64,000 bases of DNA from positions 24,513 to 88,512 of the forward strand of contig FN648624.1 of assembly GCA_000310025.1 (NCBI GenBank). The letters are read 5' to 3'. The notes under the pieces were generated by a model. That model was not told where the DNA came from. It ran no database searches and worked only from the letters and a program-made list of their open reading frames with translations. Each line of letters starts with the position of its first letter. The first letter of the stretch is position 1. This stretch comes from Ectocarpus siliculosus (Eukaryota > Sar > Phaeophyceae > Ectocarpales > Ectocarpaceae). A program made the position numbers and the translations under genes. Below, piece after piece: positions 46,820 to 58,842 of the stretch.

Positions 46820-47830
46820 TGGGCATGATGAAGGTCGCGACCCGTCCCCCGTCGTTCGATGTAAAATTATAAAAGCAAAAGTTGGACTGCGTCAAGATAC
46901 GGCGGTCTTCTTGGCAGTGCCAAAGGATAATGGAAAAATGCCGCAGGGGACATACATGTCCCTATATGCTGTCTGGGAAATCGTAGACATACAGGTAGCT
47001 TTTTCTGACGCTATGAATTCATTGCTAATCTGACTCTGACTCGTACCTATGACAGAGATGGATTCGTTGTGTCATATTCAGAAAAAAAAAAATTGATTCA
47101 TGTCGCAAAAAAAAAAAGGTGAGCGGATAATACCGCATCCTCTGTTGTTGCAGGCACGTTTGCTGCACAACCAACACGGGAACCCAAACCACTCTCGTCT
47201 TCCGGCGTAGAAGACTGCATGACGCAAGCACCGGTAGGAGAGTGCGGGAAAGATGCCGTGACAGCACAACTCCACTCTCCTACAACATCTATGCACAGTA
47301 GTACTGCCGTCGTCGGCGCACCATATACGTGGAAGATCTCGGGGGGGTCCTCCCGCGCAATAACGACAACGTCGCGAGAGCCCTGCGTGTGTATCTGTCG
47401 TCGATACACGAAGCAGCCGCACGACACAAGAACGGATGTTTACATCGCGTTGTAGTATGGTTAGCCGTGGCAGGAAGTATCCCATCCAGTTGGTCTGTAG
47501 TAAAAACACAGCAGCACGGTAGTCGAGCTATGCATGCATGCAATTTTTTGCTGTGGCTGCAGGCATACTTTTGCCTCCACAACTCGAGAATCCCACTGCT
47601 GTATCTCGACCTACAAGACTCCAAACAACAAAGCAGCGCTGGCAGAAGTGCGTGGAAGATGCCGTCACAACACAACTCAGTCGACACTCGCCAACTTCTA
47701 TGTACAGTCGGCGTCTGGTCCATACCGCTGTACGAAAAAAATTATCACAGCCATTTTTTGTTTATTTTTTTCCATACTAATAACAAGAAATGTGTCACGT
47801 CACGACGACCATCCTGTAAGTATATATATA
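46820..47830 (+). repeat. Family A tail, R3a and R3b modules, copy 3
   Basis: The order here is tail (46826-46930), a strip also found at 51800-51900 (46995-47090, GGTAGCTTTTTCTGACGCTA), R3a (47120-47510) and R3b (47522-47830). This is the longest right-hand part of the composite element in the window. Confidence 0.65.
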
Positions 47831-47859
47831 ACATGATAACATGATATGCAGTATGGCAA

Positions 47860-48530
47860 TAGGGTGAAGAAACACAGCTGCGGCGTGCGGTGGATGCGGT
47901 CCAACGACCTCAAACCCGAGTCCCGGTCAAACCCTCTCGCTGGGATTCCAGCAGCGGGAAAGAGGATTGATTTTGAGGTGATTGGGATTTGAAATCTCGA
48001 TTTTCCGGCAAAGAACAGCACCATGAGGAGGAGTGGAATGTGGAATGTCCTGTCGCCCCGACACACAACTTATTTTGATCGGTTTCCTAGGGCTTATTTT
48101 CTCGACCGGTCGGTGCGGTAGCTGTGCTTTTCTTTCTATTATTTTGTTTTCTTTTTCCGAGTGGTTTCTATCTCTGCTTGCGTGTGAAGCACCAAGATTG
48201 AACCAAGGGGGTGTACCTCTTTCTCTCTGTCCTGTACTGCTGACTCCTAGTCTCAGTTGTTACCTAGCATAGCGCGCAGAGGGAGCGGGGGACTCCAGAA
48301 TATCTGTCGTTGATTTCTATTGACTTGCGGACCCCTTGGGGGCCAGTTTGTTTGAGTGTACCTTTTAAGGTGAAGTTAGCCTGTGACCACGGGAATCGAC
48401 CGCGTCAAGTGTTGGATCAGTACGGACATATGAAGGTACTGGGTAGAGAGAGAACATAACGGATGGTTTTTAATGTGAAGACAACAACAACAACAACAAC
48501 AGAACAACAACAACAGCAAAACTCTATTCT
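47860..48530 (+). repeat. Family A modules A2 and A3, copy
   Basis: 47866-48055 matches 63590-63780, and 48120-48345 matches 63790-64000. From 48195 on it also matches 27502 onward. It ends in a CAA microsatellite (48482-48520). Confidence 0.75.
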
Positions 48531-49640
48531 TGTTTTATTTCCCCGAGGCGTCGTATGTGCCGGTTTTTGCGACCACGGGCTCCCCATTTTTGTGGAACTA
48601 CAGAGCTAAAAATACAAATATACGAAGTTTGCGAGCATCAAACTTCGATCTGATTCCGATCTTTTTTATCCACCCGAGCGCCGAAGACCGCTGGATCTTT
48701 AGGAATTTGATATTTCGCTTTCACGAATCGCCTCCAAAGACCGCAGAAAAACTCCAATTTCATCTTGCTCGCATCTATCTTTTTCGAAACATTTACTGGT
48801 TGGCCTGCATAAACTCCCCCCGAGACACTCCCGACGTCCTCCCGACACATGCTCCACCAGCCCGTGAGGCTAGCTATGCACCCACATCTCGGCCGTGATA
48901 CACTACCACACCACGACCATGGCGAAGCAAAACTAGCGACAGCCGCAAGACAGTAAGACAGTCGTCACTGCACGCCAGACCCGGTGCAAGGCATGCTGCC
49001 GACATGGTGCATTCCTCGCTGGCGCAGCACCTCACAACGCACGCTCGGTTGTTTGTGCACCTCTTGAACCTGTTCAAACGACAAACAACACACACACACA
49101 CTGCTCAGAAAGAAAGGAAGAAGCTCACTCACGCGTTACGCAGCACGCGCTGCACCTCTGTCTCCAGAGTTAGCCTTACCCCCGACAACCAACAGACGTT
49201 ACATCGCAGCAAACACTGTAGCTCAGAGAGGAAGAAGGGCGCACCCAAAAGGTTCCGTGGCGATCGGCATTTACAAAACTGCGTGGTCTAGAGTGATAGT
49301 GTGATGTGTCGTGCGCCCACCAGCAAAATGTCGCAAGGACCCAGCTTGCACGGCGTTTACAGCAATCGTTGCTGGTGTTGTGCCTCTAATACGGATAATA
49401 TATGTTGGATGGCTCATCGCACTCAGTAGAAGGAGATCTGCTTGACACATGTTAGTTAGGCAGAGCTCTGCACGGAGGGGCGAAGCAACAGCGTGAGTTC
49501 CTTCGTGCATGCATGGCTGAACGTGAGCGGAAAAAAAAGGCAAACGGCTACCATTTGGTCACGTCACATCGGATGACTTCTTGAAAACATTACACTCGAG
49601 TCTTCGCAAGCTGATTTTGAAATCAAATTTTGATCTCACG
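48531..49640. other. No gene recognised
   Basis: An open plus frame of 122 codons (48530-48898) has no known domain. Nothing else supports a gene. Confidence 0.3.
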
Positions 49641-49644
49641 TCGG

Positions 49645-50590
49645 TCTTCCTTCGAACTTCCAAGATCAAATCCAAACACCAGTCCGCAAACACCGTAATG
49701 TGAGAAACAACAACACCGACACCTCCTATGTGGTAAAAACCAAAATATCGGGAACTTCAGACCTCCAAAACAGTTTCCCTGTAGTAAGGGCTGGTCTTGA
49801 CTTTGTTGGTGCTCTCTCTCTCACACACACACCCAAACCAACCAATAGAACAGGAAGATGATCCACAGAAATCCCTGTTTGATTGGGTGAGTGAAATGAT
49901 GACAAGACCACCTATTTATTATTGTCTACCTGAACCAGCAAGCAAGGCGTTGGGTCAGAGCACCCGGCCTATCGTTTGAAAAAACAGTTATTTCAGTAAT
50001 CGAACCGCACTCACTCACAGTACCCCCAAAAGGGGAAAATTCGGTATCAACAGGGGAAAATTCGGTATCTTGGAGGTAAGATGACAACGAGTGCACGACT
50101 GACGATGTCACCCACACGCCACGCGGTCTTCCTTCGGACTTCCAGGATCAAATCCAACCACCAGTCCGCAAACACCCTAATGTGAGAAACAACAAAAACA
50201 CCAACAATTCCTGTGCAGTAGAAACCTAAATATCGGGAATTTCAGACCTCCAAAACAGTTTCCCTGCAGTAAGGGCTGGTCTTGACTTTGTTGGTGCTCT
50301 CACACACACCCAAACCAACCTAGAGAACAGGAAGATGATCCACAAAAATCTCTCTTTGATTGGGTGAGTGAAATGATGACAAGGCCGCCTCTTTATTATT
50401 GTCTACCTGAACCAGCAAGCAAGGCTTTGCGTCAGAGCACCCGGCTTAATCGTTTGAAATAAGCAGTTATTTCAAATCAGTTGCTGTAATCGAACCGCAC
50501 TCACTCACAGTACCCCCAAAAGAGGAAAATTCGGTGTCTTGGAGGTAAGATGACAACGAGTGCACGACTGATGATGTCACCCTCACACCA
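49645..50590. repeat. Tandem direct duplication, unit of about 475 bp
   Basis: The segment beginning CGGTCTTCCTTCGAACTTCC at about 49651 is repeated from about 50125. Both copies contain GTAAGGGCTGGTCTTGACTT, a CA/CT run, AGGAAGATGATCCAC, and GAGTGCACGACTGA. The first copy holds an extra duplication of GGGGAAAATTCGGTATC. Confidence 0.85.
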
Positions 50591-52700
50591 CGTCGCAAAA
50601 CAGCACGCGGTAAAGTCTTCACACTCGCGCACCACACATGCTCCACAATCAAGCCTTGAGCACAAGATGATGCCAGCATGTTGAATGTGCCCCCGTTTTT
50701 CATGGCTGGCTGTGCAACCCTTCCGACCGAGTTTGCGCAGTTAGGTTGCGTGTTCTCAGCCCGCGCAGCTCTCAAGGAGCCCACTGGCTTTGAGCCCCGA
50801 CTACTGTACCCATCCACACAATTGCACACCTCGACACCTGAATCAACCACAGCACCACACACAGCCTTTTCGTTGTTGTTTTGCATGTGCCGACCACTAA
50901 AACTCTAGGTCTGGCTTTGGTACAAGAAGAGCGGTTAAGACCAGCCCTAGTATCCTCCACGCAGACTTTATCGTACGCAAAAGTGGTTGACCGCGAACTA
51001 CAGAAAACCGGCAATATATTGTTTTACAGATAATTTCACAGTCCACGTCAGCCAGTCCGCAGTATTCCGCAGGTGTGCGTATTACCCATGGTTGGAAAAA
51101 ATCACACAAAGTTCATTGTACGCAAGGTTGAGCGAGGATCCTTTGTGTGCTTGTCTTCCTTATATATATATGTTTTCAATTCGTGAAAAAGTCAAAATGT
51201 CCTGGAGATGAAGATCTTGGTTTTTGCATGCATGCATGCATGGATTGGGCCAAACTGCGACGATTGAAAGTGCATGCCTTCCTTGGTTGCTGCGGAGGCA
51301 GCTACAGCAGTACTACTGTACATGCAGAATACTTCGGCGCGTGGGGTTGGCTGCAGACAGATTTTGTTGCAAGCACGGTGACCAAGTAGACTACTAGCAC
51401 TAAAGTCACTGGTTGACTATATGCAATTTCATCAACAATCTGTGCACACGCGGACTCGTTTCACAGGCAGGATTTTCATCAAATAAATAGGCGGAAGAGG
51501 GGGGGGGGAGCTTGTGCCTCGAGGCGCTAGAGAAACAGGGAAGGGCACCTGACGAAGAAACAGTTCAGAGCGCTTGGATAATCGTTTGATATTTCGAGTG
51601 CTGGTGGTGCGAGAAAGTGAAACCGCACATAACACCTGGCGGGTGATGATGGCGTATGACGCGGGGTCCGGTTGGGTTGCGCCTATCGAAGCCCAGCAGG
51701 GAGAGTCTACAAACATTCAACCTTTTGCTGGAACTTTGGCGGCCACTGAGATGGTTTCGGTAACAAACGGACAATATTTCGATTTAGTCGGGATTCAAAA
51801 TAGGTAGCTTTTTCTGACGCTATGAATTCATTGCTTATCTGTCTCTGACTCTTTTTCTATGATAGAGATGAATTCGCTGTGTCATATTAAGAAAAATAAA
51901 AATTTACTACGATGTATGTCATCGATTCCCGACTTTCCGTGTCCTTTGCCCTCGAAGAGTCTTCGAAGGTATCCCTTTGTATGCAGCTTTTCCATATGGC
52001 TCTCTACATCGTGCACATCCTCCCACCCTAGCCCGGAGAAAGTGTGTTGCGGCATTGGAGGTAGCAATGTGATGGTGCATCGTCAGGTTGGTTATTTATT
52101 TGGGGCACACACTATGTTAGGTATTGACGTCGTGCACAATATTTATATTGATTCTGGTTTTATGCCGAGTCTTGTACGCATCTGTTAGGTGTGGGATCGT
52201 GTCCGATTGGTGTGGCAACCGGCTTTGCTTCTGTTCCATTCTGCCTACAACACGGTGTGCGATAGAAAGATAGCAAACTCAAGGGAGAACTGCAGCAAGC
52301 AGCAGCAACGTGCAGCTATCTATCTATGACATGATTGAATCTATCTATGGCATGACTGATGGGAAGAGGTGCAAAGTACACGAGCCTTGTACATACATAC
52401 TCCGAAGTACTTATGCCATTACATACACACAAATGGATGAGCGTTGTTGGCTAATTCTCCATTGGGTTCGTATAGTGCGTCCTGACCTGGAATCGCCGGC
52501 GGTGGCCTATCGCGCGTAGAGATGCGTGTTGATGTGCGGGTGGGGTCGTGTGTGAGCGCTTCTCGAAGATGCGTGCGATCAAAGTGTGTTTCTTGGGCCT
52601 TCGTGGGCCGGGAAAGCAGGGAAATTGAACAGGCACGCGCGACATCAGCTGACGCGAGCTAATTACGCCGCTTCACCTGTATCTAACCAATTGCGCCGCT
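50591..52700. other. No gene recognised
   Basis: Short frames only. 51800-51900 repeats a strip of 46995-47090, so part of this is repeat debris. CATG and CTAT short repeats occur (51231-51242, 52316-52324). Confidence 0.35.
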
Positions 52701-52719
52701 TCACTTTCTCTCCAACTTT

Positions 52720-52743
52720 CTCTCTCTCTTTCTCTCTCTCTCT

Positions 52744-52830
<87 letters not shown>
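52720..52830. repeat. (CT)n microsatellite
   Basis: About 110 bases of CT dinucleotides broken by one C run (52745-52753). Confidence 0.95.
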
Positions 52831-52831
<1 letters not shown>

Positions 52832-52917
52832 AACTACCCCAAGTCTTCTTACACTGACTAGGGTTGACTTATTGCACGACATTCGCAATCGCCCGGCCCA
52901 GGTTCCGCGCATACTTA

Positions 52918-53069
52918 GGCCCGTTTTAAACGCGGCGATTTTTTTCCAAATTTCCAATTTTTTCGTTCCAAAAACACACGGAACGGCGATTTGCGGCGCC
53001 CACACAACGTTTTTTTTTTTTGAATATTTGGAAATTTGGAGCGAAATAACGCTGCGTTTAAAACGGCCC
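52918..53069. mobile_element. Harbinger/Tourist-type MITE
   Basis: The ends are GGCCCGTTTTAAACGCGGCG and, at the right, the reverse complement of GGGCCGTTTTAAACGCAGCG. An inner inverted pair (CCAAATTTCCAA / TTGGAAATTTGG) continues the fold. TTA flanks both ends (52915-52917 and 53070-53072), which is the 3-bp target duplication of PIF/Harbinger elements. The length is 152 bp and there is no coding. Confidence 0.8.
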
Positions 53070-53284
53070 TTATCTCCGATCAGTCTGGTTTGAATTGGCA
53101 CTTAACCACAACGTGCAATACCTGACCTACAGCCAATATCATTCCCTTGGAACAAGTCCGAACAATAATCATCAGAATACCAACTCATGCAATACACACA
53201 CACCAATCAATTCCGTCACGACCTGCAACATGACTCCATCACAAGGTACGATCTTTGGCCAAAACAACAATTGCTCAAACACAG

Positions 53285-53435
53285 AATTAATTTTGACCCG
53301 TATTCGACTGCATCACCACTTGGCACACTTTTCCGCCTCCCACGCACTTACTTCGAAAACACCACATAATGTTTGACCCGTATTCGACTGCATCACCGCT
53401 TGGCACACTTTTCCGCAGTCCTACGCGCTTCAAAT
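53285..53435. repeat. Tandem pair of about 90 bp
   Basis: TTTGACCCGTATTCGACTGC ATCACC...TTGGCACACTTTTCCGC occurs at 53291-53335 and again at 53370-53416. Confidence 0.8.
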
Positions 53436-53443
53436 TCAAACAC

Positions 53444-54230
53444 CTACATGTAATCATCTTCCAACTCAAACATGTACTTCTTGACACTTTTCGCCGTTCG
53501 GTGTGCATGCCAGCACGACGCTCCTGGATCTTGTACCAGGTTGTTGTCCGTCGTCAAATTCTTCTCCAGAAGCGCCACATTGATGTTTTTGCCGATGTCC
53601 ACCAGCTTGATAGTAATCTTGACGCCTTCTTTCCACCTCGGATCTGGGGTGACCTGCACCACCTTCGCAGACTGCCAACCAGCCTTTGCATTTTTAAAAT
53701 ATGAATATGCACCAATCATCGCCCTACTTCGAAGACTCGGCCTACCCCGTGTGTCACAACAAAGTAATCATTCTGCACGCGTCTTTCTCCCTTCCTGCTA
53801 GCAATCGTCCTTTTTGCAGTACCTCCGATATATAATGTTCCCTCCGGCCGACTGTTCCGGCTGCTCATTCCAATACTTAAGTACCACGTCCCCATATTGC
53901 TCGGAGTCTACTTCATGCTCCCTCGTACACTTAGCCAACCCCGTCCAATGCGTGTAGTACTGAAGCTCCCCCACTGATACCTCGACAAATCCTGTGCCCT
54001 GATATTTTACACGGGACCAATTCTTTACTATCCACTTCTTCCTCCACGTCCTCTGCCGTAATATCGAACGGAGGCGCTAACTCTGACAAGGTATTCAACA
54101 CATACTCCCACGGCAAAAACCTAGGCCTATCCTCGTTCTCGTCCTGAGTATGACACTTCTTACACCAATTCACCGACACCCTCTCATTAATGTTCTTCCC
54201 TGGCTCATCCTTGTTAACACACAAATACAA
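53444..54230 (-). pseudogene. ORF fragments downstream of the Gypsy integrase
   Basis: One frame (53444-53719) reads GWQSAKVVQVTPDPRWKEGV and IKLVDIGKNINVALLEKNL, loosely like a Tudor/Agenet-type fold. Another (53931-54230) is acidic. Gypsy elements can carry a chromatin-reading domain here, but I cannot show that these are one. The frames are broken. Confidence 0.3.
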
Positions 54231-54357
54231 AATATTCGGGCCACTTTTTCCCCGTCAAGACCGTCCTCTGAACCCACGATTAATACCTTATTTGGGCCGG
54301 TTCAATGGTGCGCCAACTTCGGGATCAACGCGAACGATTTTTTTTTTCCCCAACTAT

Positions 54358-56504
54358 TCACTCGCGATTTAAGCACGTGGTTCTCCCTCCACCAGAAATT
54401 GTACTCTTCTCATCATACACCAAGACCCAGTCCCCCTCCTTGTACTTCGGCCTCTTTCCAATGATCGAGTTCAACACCTGATTGCTCTTCTCATGCTTAG
54501 CCTTGGTTATCTTATCCCGCTCTCTTACCAACTCGTACGCCTTCCTCTGCTTATCCCTCATCAAATTCAAATAATCCAATTGGTCTTGCTTTAGGCCCTG
54601 ATTTCCCGAAACGCCCCTTCCCTCCAAGATCGTCATCGGCAAGCTCGGGTACCTTCCGATGTGTACTACGTTGGGAGGTAGCCCCGCCCCTCGGCTCGCG
54701 TTATTATCGTGTGCCTCTACCGCGTGTGGCAACATCTCATCCCAGTTCGCCTGGTCGTCCGCAACTAAGTGCGACAACATTTGACACAGCGCATGATTTA
54801 ACCGTTCAACCATCCCATTCGTCTGCGGGCGATATGAGCTAGTAAACTTCTTCACTATCCCTAGCATCTCATACACCCCTTTCGCTACCTCGTTCGCAAA
54901 CTCTGCTCCCCTATCTGACAACATGGTGTGCGGACAACCCCACCTCGCAATATATTCGTTCACCATGTTAGACACAAAACCCTTCGCATTCTTCTGCCCC
55001 TTCGTTAGTGGGTGCCCCTCGGCATGCCTGCTGAATGAATCTACCACCAGAAACACATATTCGTTGTCTTTCGTCGTTTTCGGCAACGGCCCCAAACAAT
55101 CTAACGACACCATCTGTCCCGGTCTTCTCGGAAGAGGCAAAGACACTAACGGCCAACACTTCGTATGCCGCGGCACCTTCCGAAACTGATAAGAATAACA
55201 CGTACTGATCCACCAACGCACGCTTTCAGCCGTTCCTACCCCTCTATAAAATACCTAAAGTCACCTTTCTCTCCCAAATGTACCCTTCTTCGTGGGCGCA
55301 ATCCATGACGCACGGTCTCAGCATCCTAGGTACATGCGTCCGAACTGGCTCTTCACCCACCAATCTCTCAAATTGCCCGGAATTTCAATTCGGATTTTTC
55401 GCAGGGGGTTTCGGTTCCTTCCACCAACAAATGCTTAGAATTCGGTAACACCAACCAACAAGGTACCCTGTGCAACCAACCGCTTCAACTCATCCAAGTC
55501 AACATCTACATCTTTCGGAATATCTCCCTCCTCCATTCTCTTTGGATCGGCATGCCGTTCAATGGCCGTAGTTGCTAATCGCGCCGTATCGTCTTCCTCC
55601 TGAATATTCGCCCAATCACTAGCCGTCTTATCACATAAGTCCTCCCCAAATGCAATCGCCGCTTGCGTCTGTTCTTCATCATACTGTTGCAACGGAATTT
55701 GAGGCAACGGAGGTGCTCCCGGATCCCTGCCCCCGGAACCTCTTCCCCTACCACCAGCAGCAGCCCCTCTGCCTCGAGCCGCAACACCACGACCCCTCGC
55801 ACGCGCAACAGCCCTGCTAGTACGAGTATTACTGCCACCCCCACCACCAGCAACAGCCCCACTCCCACGAGCGTTACTGCTACTACCTCCACCACCACCA
55901 GAGGCACTGCCCCCTTCTTGAGAAATAGCATACACTCGAGGTTTTTCCACCAATCCTAACAAGCTTGTGCCAACATCCGTTAAAGGAACAGTATGTAATA
56001 TCACCCCTGGCTCAAACCGACCACTGACTACTTCCCCACTCGGTTCCACCAACCGGGTGTCATCAGGCACACACGCACCATCAGGCAAAGGGTTGGACAC
56101 GCCCTTACCCTTTTGGATCAGCGCCCACGTCTTGTCTGCCAGTTCATCCGTAGTGAGGCTTGCCGATGTACAGCCACTTTCCCCCACCACCAAATCATCG
56201 CGATGGTTCGACCCAGCGAGCGCCTCTCGCTCGGTATTCACCGGTCCCAATCGCGAAGGTAGCACCCCGCTCGCACCTATCATATAAACATCGAGATCAG
56301 ACGGATCAGTTAGCCTGACATCTGGTGCCTCATCCTCTTTCGTCGCAGGCAATGGCAACCGTGACATCAAATCGGCATTTGCATTCTCTCGCCCTGGTCG
56401 ATACTTAAGTTCATACGTGCGCGCCGACAGGAAGTCGTACCACCTCTGTACGCGATCGTTTTTCTCTGCCAAACTCCCCAAATTCCGCAAGGGTTGATAC
56501 TTAG
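54358..56504 (-). pseudogene. pol: Gypsy-type retrotransposon pol: RNase H end and integrase
   Basis: On the minus strand the first part (from 56504) ends the RNase H region: EKNDRVQRWYDFLSARTYEL and then YRPGRENANADLMSRLP, typical of Ty3/Gypsy. A spacer rich in Gly and Arg follows. A frame break lies near 55220-55440, where the zinc-binding head of the integrase should be. The core (55221-54358) has the three acidic residues in LDCLGPLPK, LSDRGAEF and NGMVERLNHAL, with exactly 35 residues between the last two, then KYKEGDWVLVYDEKST. Protease, reverse transcriptase and LTRs are absent. The upstream end is cut by the lipoxygenase-derived segment at 56505. Confidence 0.85.
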
Positions 56505-57259
56505 GGCCCTCATCAACTGGGGGGCGGACGAGGTGGGAACATCGTCCGTACGACGGCTGGATTTTATTTTCAAGAGCAACAACAACACCCATGGAACACG
56601 GCCTTGTCTGGGCCCTGCAAAACCTTTTCCATGCAGCCTGCGATCTTGTTGGACTCAGCCGTCTCTCCTGTTGTTTAGATTGCTGTAAATCGTTCGGTTG
56701 GGAATACTCAACTGGCCATGTTCAATTCGTACCCGTTCACAGCCGTAAGTACTACTTCTTCGATACATCTGTCGTTTTTGTGTGTTGTCCAGGTTCTGAC
56801 ATCTCTTGAAAGCAAGAGAACACCTAGCTATTGCTAGCAGCTTGTTTAGCAGTTGACATCACACGCTTCCATTCGTTAGTGACTTGAAGACCATGCCCTT
56901 TTCCTTGGCTCGAGGATTTTAATTGCCTCACTTGGCTGTAGGGCGCACGTCGTGTCTTCAAACGCAATTAATATTCGCAATTACAACACGTACCGTTCAA
57001 CACGTCGTTACAACTCGACTCTTCGCCGTATTGGGCAACAGTACCAAACAGGGAGCCGACCAGTGTAGCCGCGGCCCGGCCTCCGCCCCGCACATCCCGC
57101 TAGGTTAATTTAGTGTCCAACCCATGGGCTGTGATGAGGCACGTGGATAAAATGTTTGCAGCGGTGCAGCTGCTGCGTACGCCGGGCCTCACCCACTAAC
57201 CCGTTGTACAGCTGAGTCGAAACGGATCAGTGGTGTGGGTTGGCAGAGTTGGGACACCT
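56505..57259 (+). pseudogene. LOX: Copy of lipoxygenase exon 8 end and following intron
   Basis: This is a close copy of 12447-13220, starting at GGCCCTCATCAACTGGGG. It includes the last 28 bases of exon 8, the splice donor and about 0.74 kb of intron, with point changes and a 20-bp deletion. It sits exactly between the Gypsy fragment and the Copia pol fragment. It cannot make a protein; it is host gene debris carried in the transposon block. Confidence 0.9.
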
Positions 57260-58640
57260 AGTGGTAGTTCCGCTGGTCCTCCGTCCGTCATCTTGAATTC
57301 GTCCGATAGACTACTGTATTTGTTTCTTCAAATCTCGAACCACGCTCGGTGTCTTCCTCGATAGTGTACAGTCGTCCACGTACACACATAGTATCGCATA
57401 TGTCGGTCCAGCACCGTACACATATACGCACGGGTCGCTCAGTAGAGCAGTAAACCCGATTTCTTTTTTTCCTTTGGCAAATTTGTTGCTGAAGTTCCGA
57501 GGGCTCTGCTTCAATCCGTATAAGCTTTTGGTGAGCTTCATCACCAGCGGTAGTCCCGTCACGTCATCCATTATTTCGTATCCTTTACGTAGCTTGACGA
57601 ACATCAACTTCTTCTTCCACGTTGCTTTGAAGAAATGCAGTCACCACGTCCATCGTTTCCAAAACGTATCCTCTTTTCCGCTGCAATCGCCATGAAGACC
57701 AGCTGTGAGCTAAATCGGCTAACTGGTGCGTAGGTTCTTCCACAGTCGATGCCACGCCGTCCGTTGTCCCAGCCTTGGACGCTGAGTCTTGCCTTCATAA
57801 CTCCGGTTGCTTTCATTTTGTATAACCATCTCGAAATATTGGGTTTGGCTCCAGGAGGTAGACTCTGACTTGGAACGACATGTAGATCCGCCACATCATG
57901 ATCTTTCAGGCTCCTCATCTCCTTGTCCATAGCTGCTTTACATTGATCGGCATCCATAGACTTCATGGCTTCTTGATACGTAGTTTGTACAGGTATAGTC
58001 TAGATGCTGGCGGCCGGACTCTCCAGTTGATGGAGTCTTGATTCTTATATCTTGGTCTTGGTCTTGGTCTTGGTCTTGGTCTTGGTCGATAAAAGTCGTT
58101 AGTAGTATATTACATGGTGATGGCCTCCGTAGCGTTGCTGTCGTCTGTTGTTTGTTGCTTGTTGATTATCCGTTTCCTTCCGCTGCTTCGCAAGTGCATG
58201 CGAGTTGTAGTTCCTTGTTCATGTTCGTGTTCTTGCTCTTGTTCTTCTTCGTAGTAGTCCTCCTCGTATTTCGAATTATTTTTCACTCCCCCCTCGTTTC
58301 TGGGTATGTCGACATCCATCCGAGGAAACCGATAATTCGTCGTCCGGTTCGTAGCCGCGTAGTTCCTCAATGGTCGGTATGACCGGCGGGCCGCGTCCAT
58401 TGGTTCGATGAAAGTCACGTTTCTCGATGTAGCGATGCGCTTGGTATGTATGCGGATTATCAATCCGATAAGCGTTGCTGTTGGGGCTGTACACAACCAG
58501 TATCCCGGGCCAAGCTCGATTGGCAAGCTTGGACTTGTACGTTTCGACGTGTGCGAACACTGACGATCCGATGACGGTAGATGTCATTCCTTCGTCTAGC
58601 GTGAACACAGTTGTTAGACTTGTATTCCGCCGAGCAGTCT
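57258..58640 (-). pseudogene. pol: Copia pol, N-terminal part: integrase tail and reverse transcriptase
   Basis: On the minus strand, 58608-58276 gives the integrase C-terminal region (SKLANRAWPGILVVYSPNSN then AYRIDNP). 57966-57604 gives the start of the reverse transcriptase (EMRSLKDHDVADLHVVP, WLYKMKATGVMKARLSVQGW, GRTYAPVSRFSSQLVFMAIA). 57607-57311 continues with MKLTKSLYGLKQSPRNF and the catalytic CVYVDDCTL motif. Gag, protease and the integrase core are missing: only about 200 bp separate this from the 5' LTR. The end at 57258 overlaps by 139 bp with the other pol fragment at 25599-26578. Confidence 0.85.
58047..58090 (+). repeat. (CTTGGT)n microsatellite
   Basis: Six or seven CTTGGT hexamers in a row, in the linker between the Copia integrase and reverse transcriptase reading. 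Confidence 0.95.
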
Positions 58641-58842
58641 CCAGCCCACTCCCGGGGGTGCTTGTTCAGCGCAGTAGGGTAGCGATCCCTGATGCCACTG
58701 GCCGTACGGCATATCTTGTCTCCCTTTTGCTGTTGTTGTCGGCGGTCTTCAGTCCTCGCTGTCCGGCTGGTCTCGCGATGACGAAGGTCTTGTTCTGCCG
58801 AGGCTTCGTTGAGTCTTCAGACACCAGTTAGCATGCCATCCA

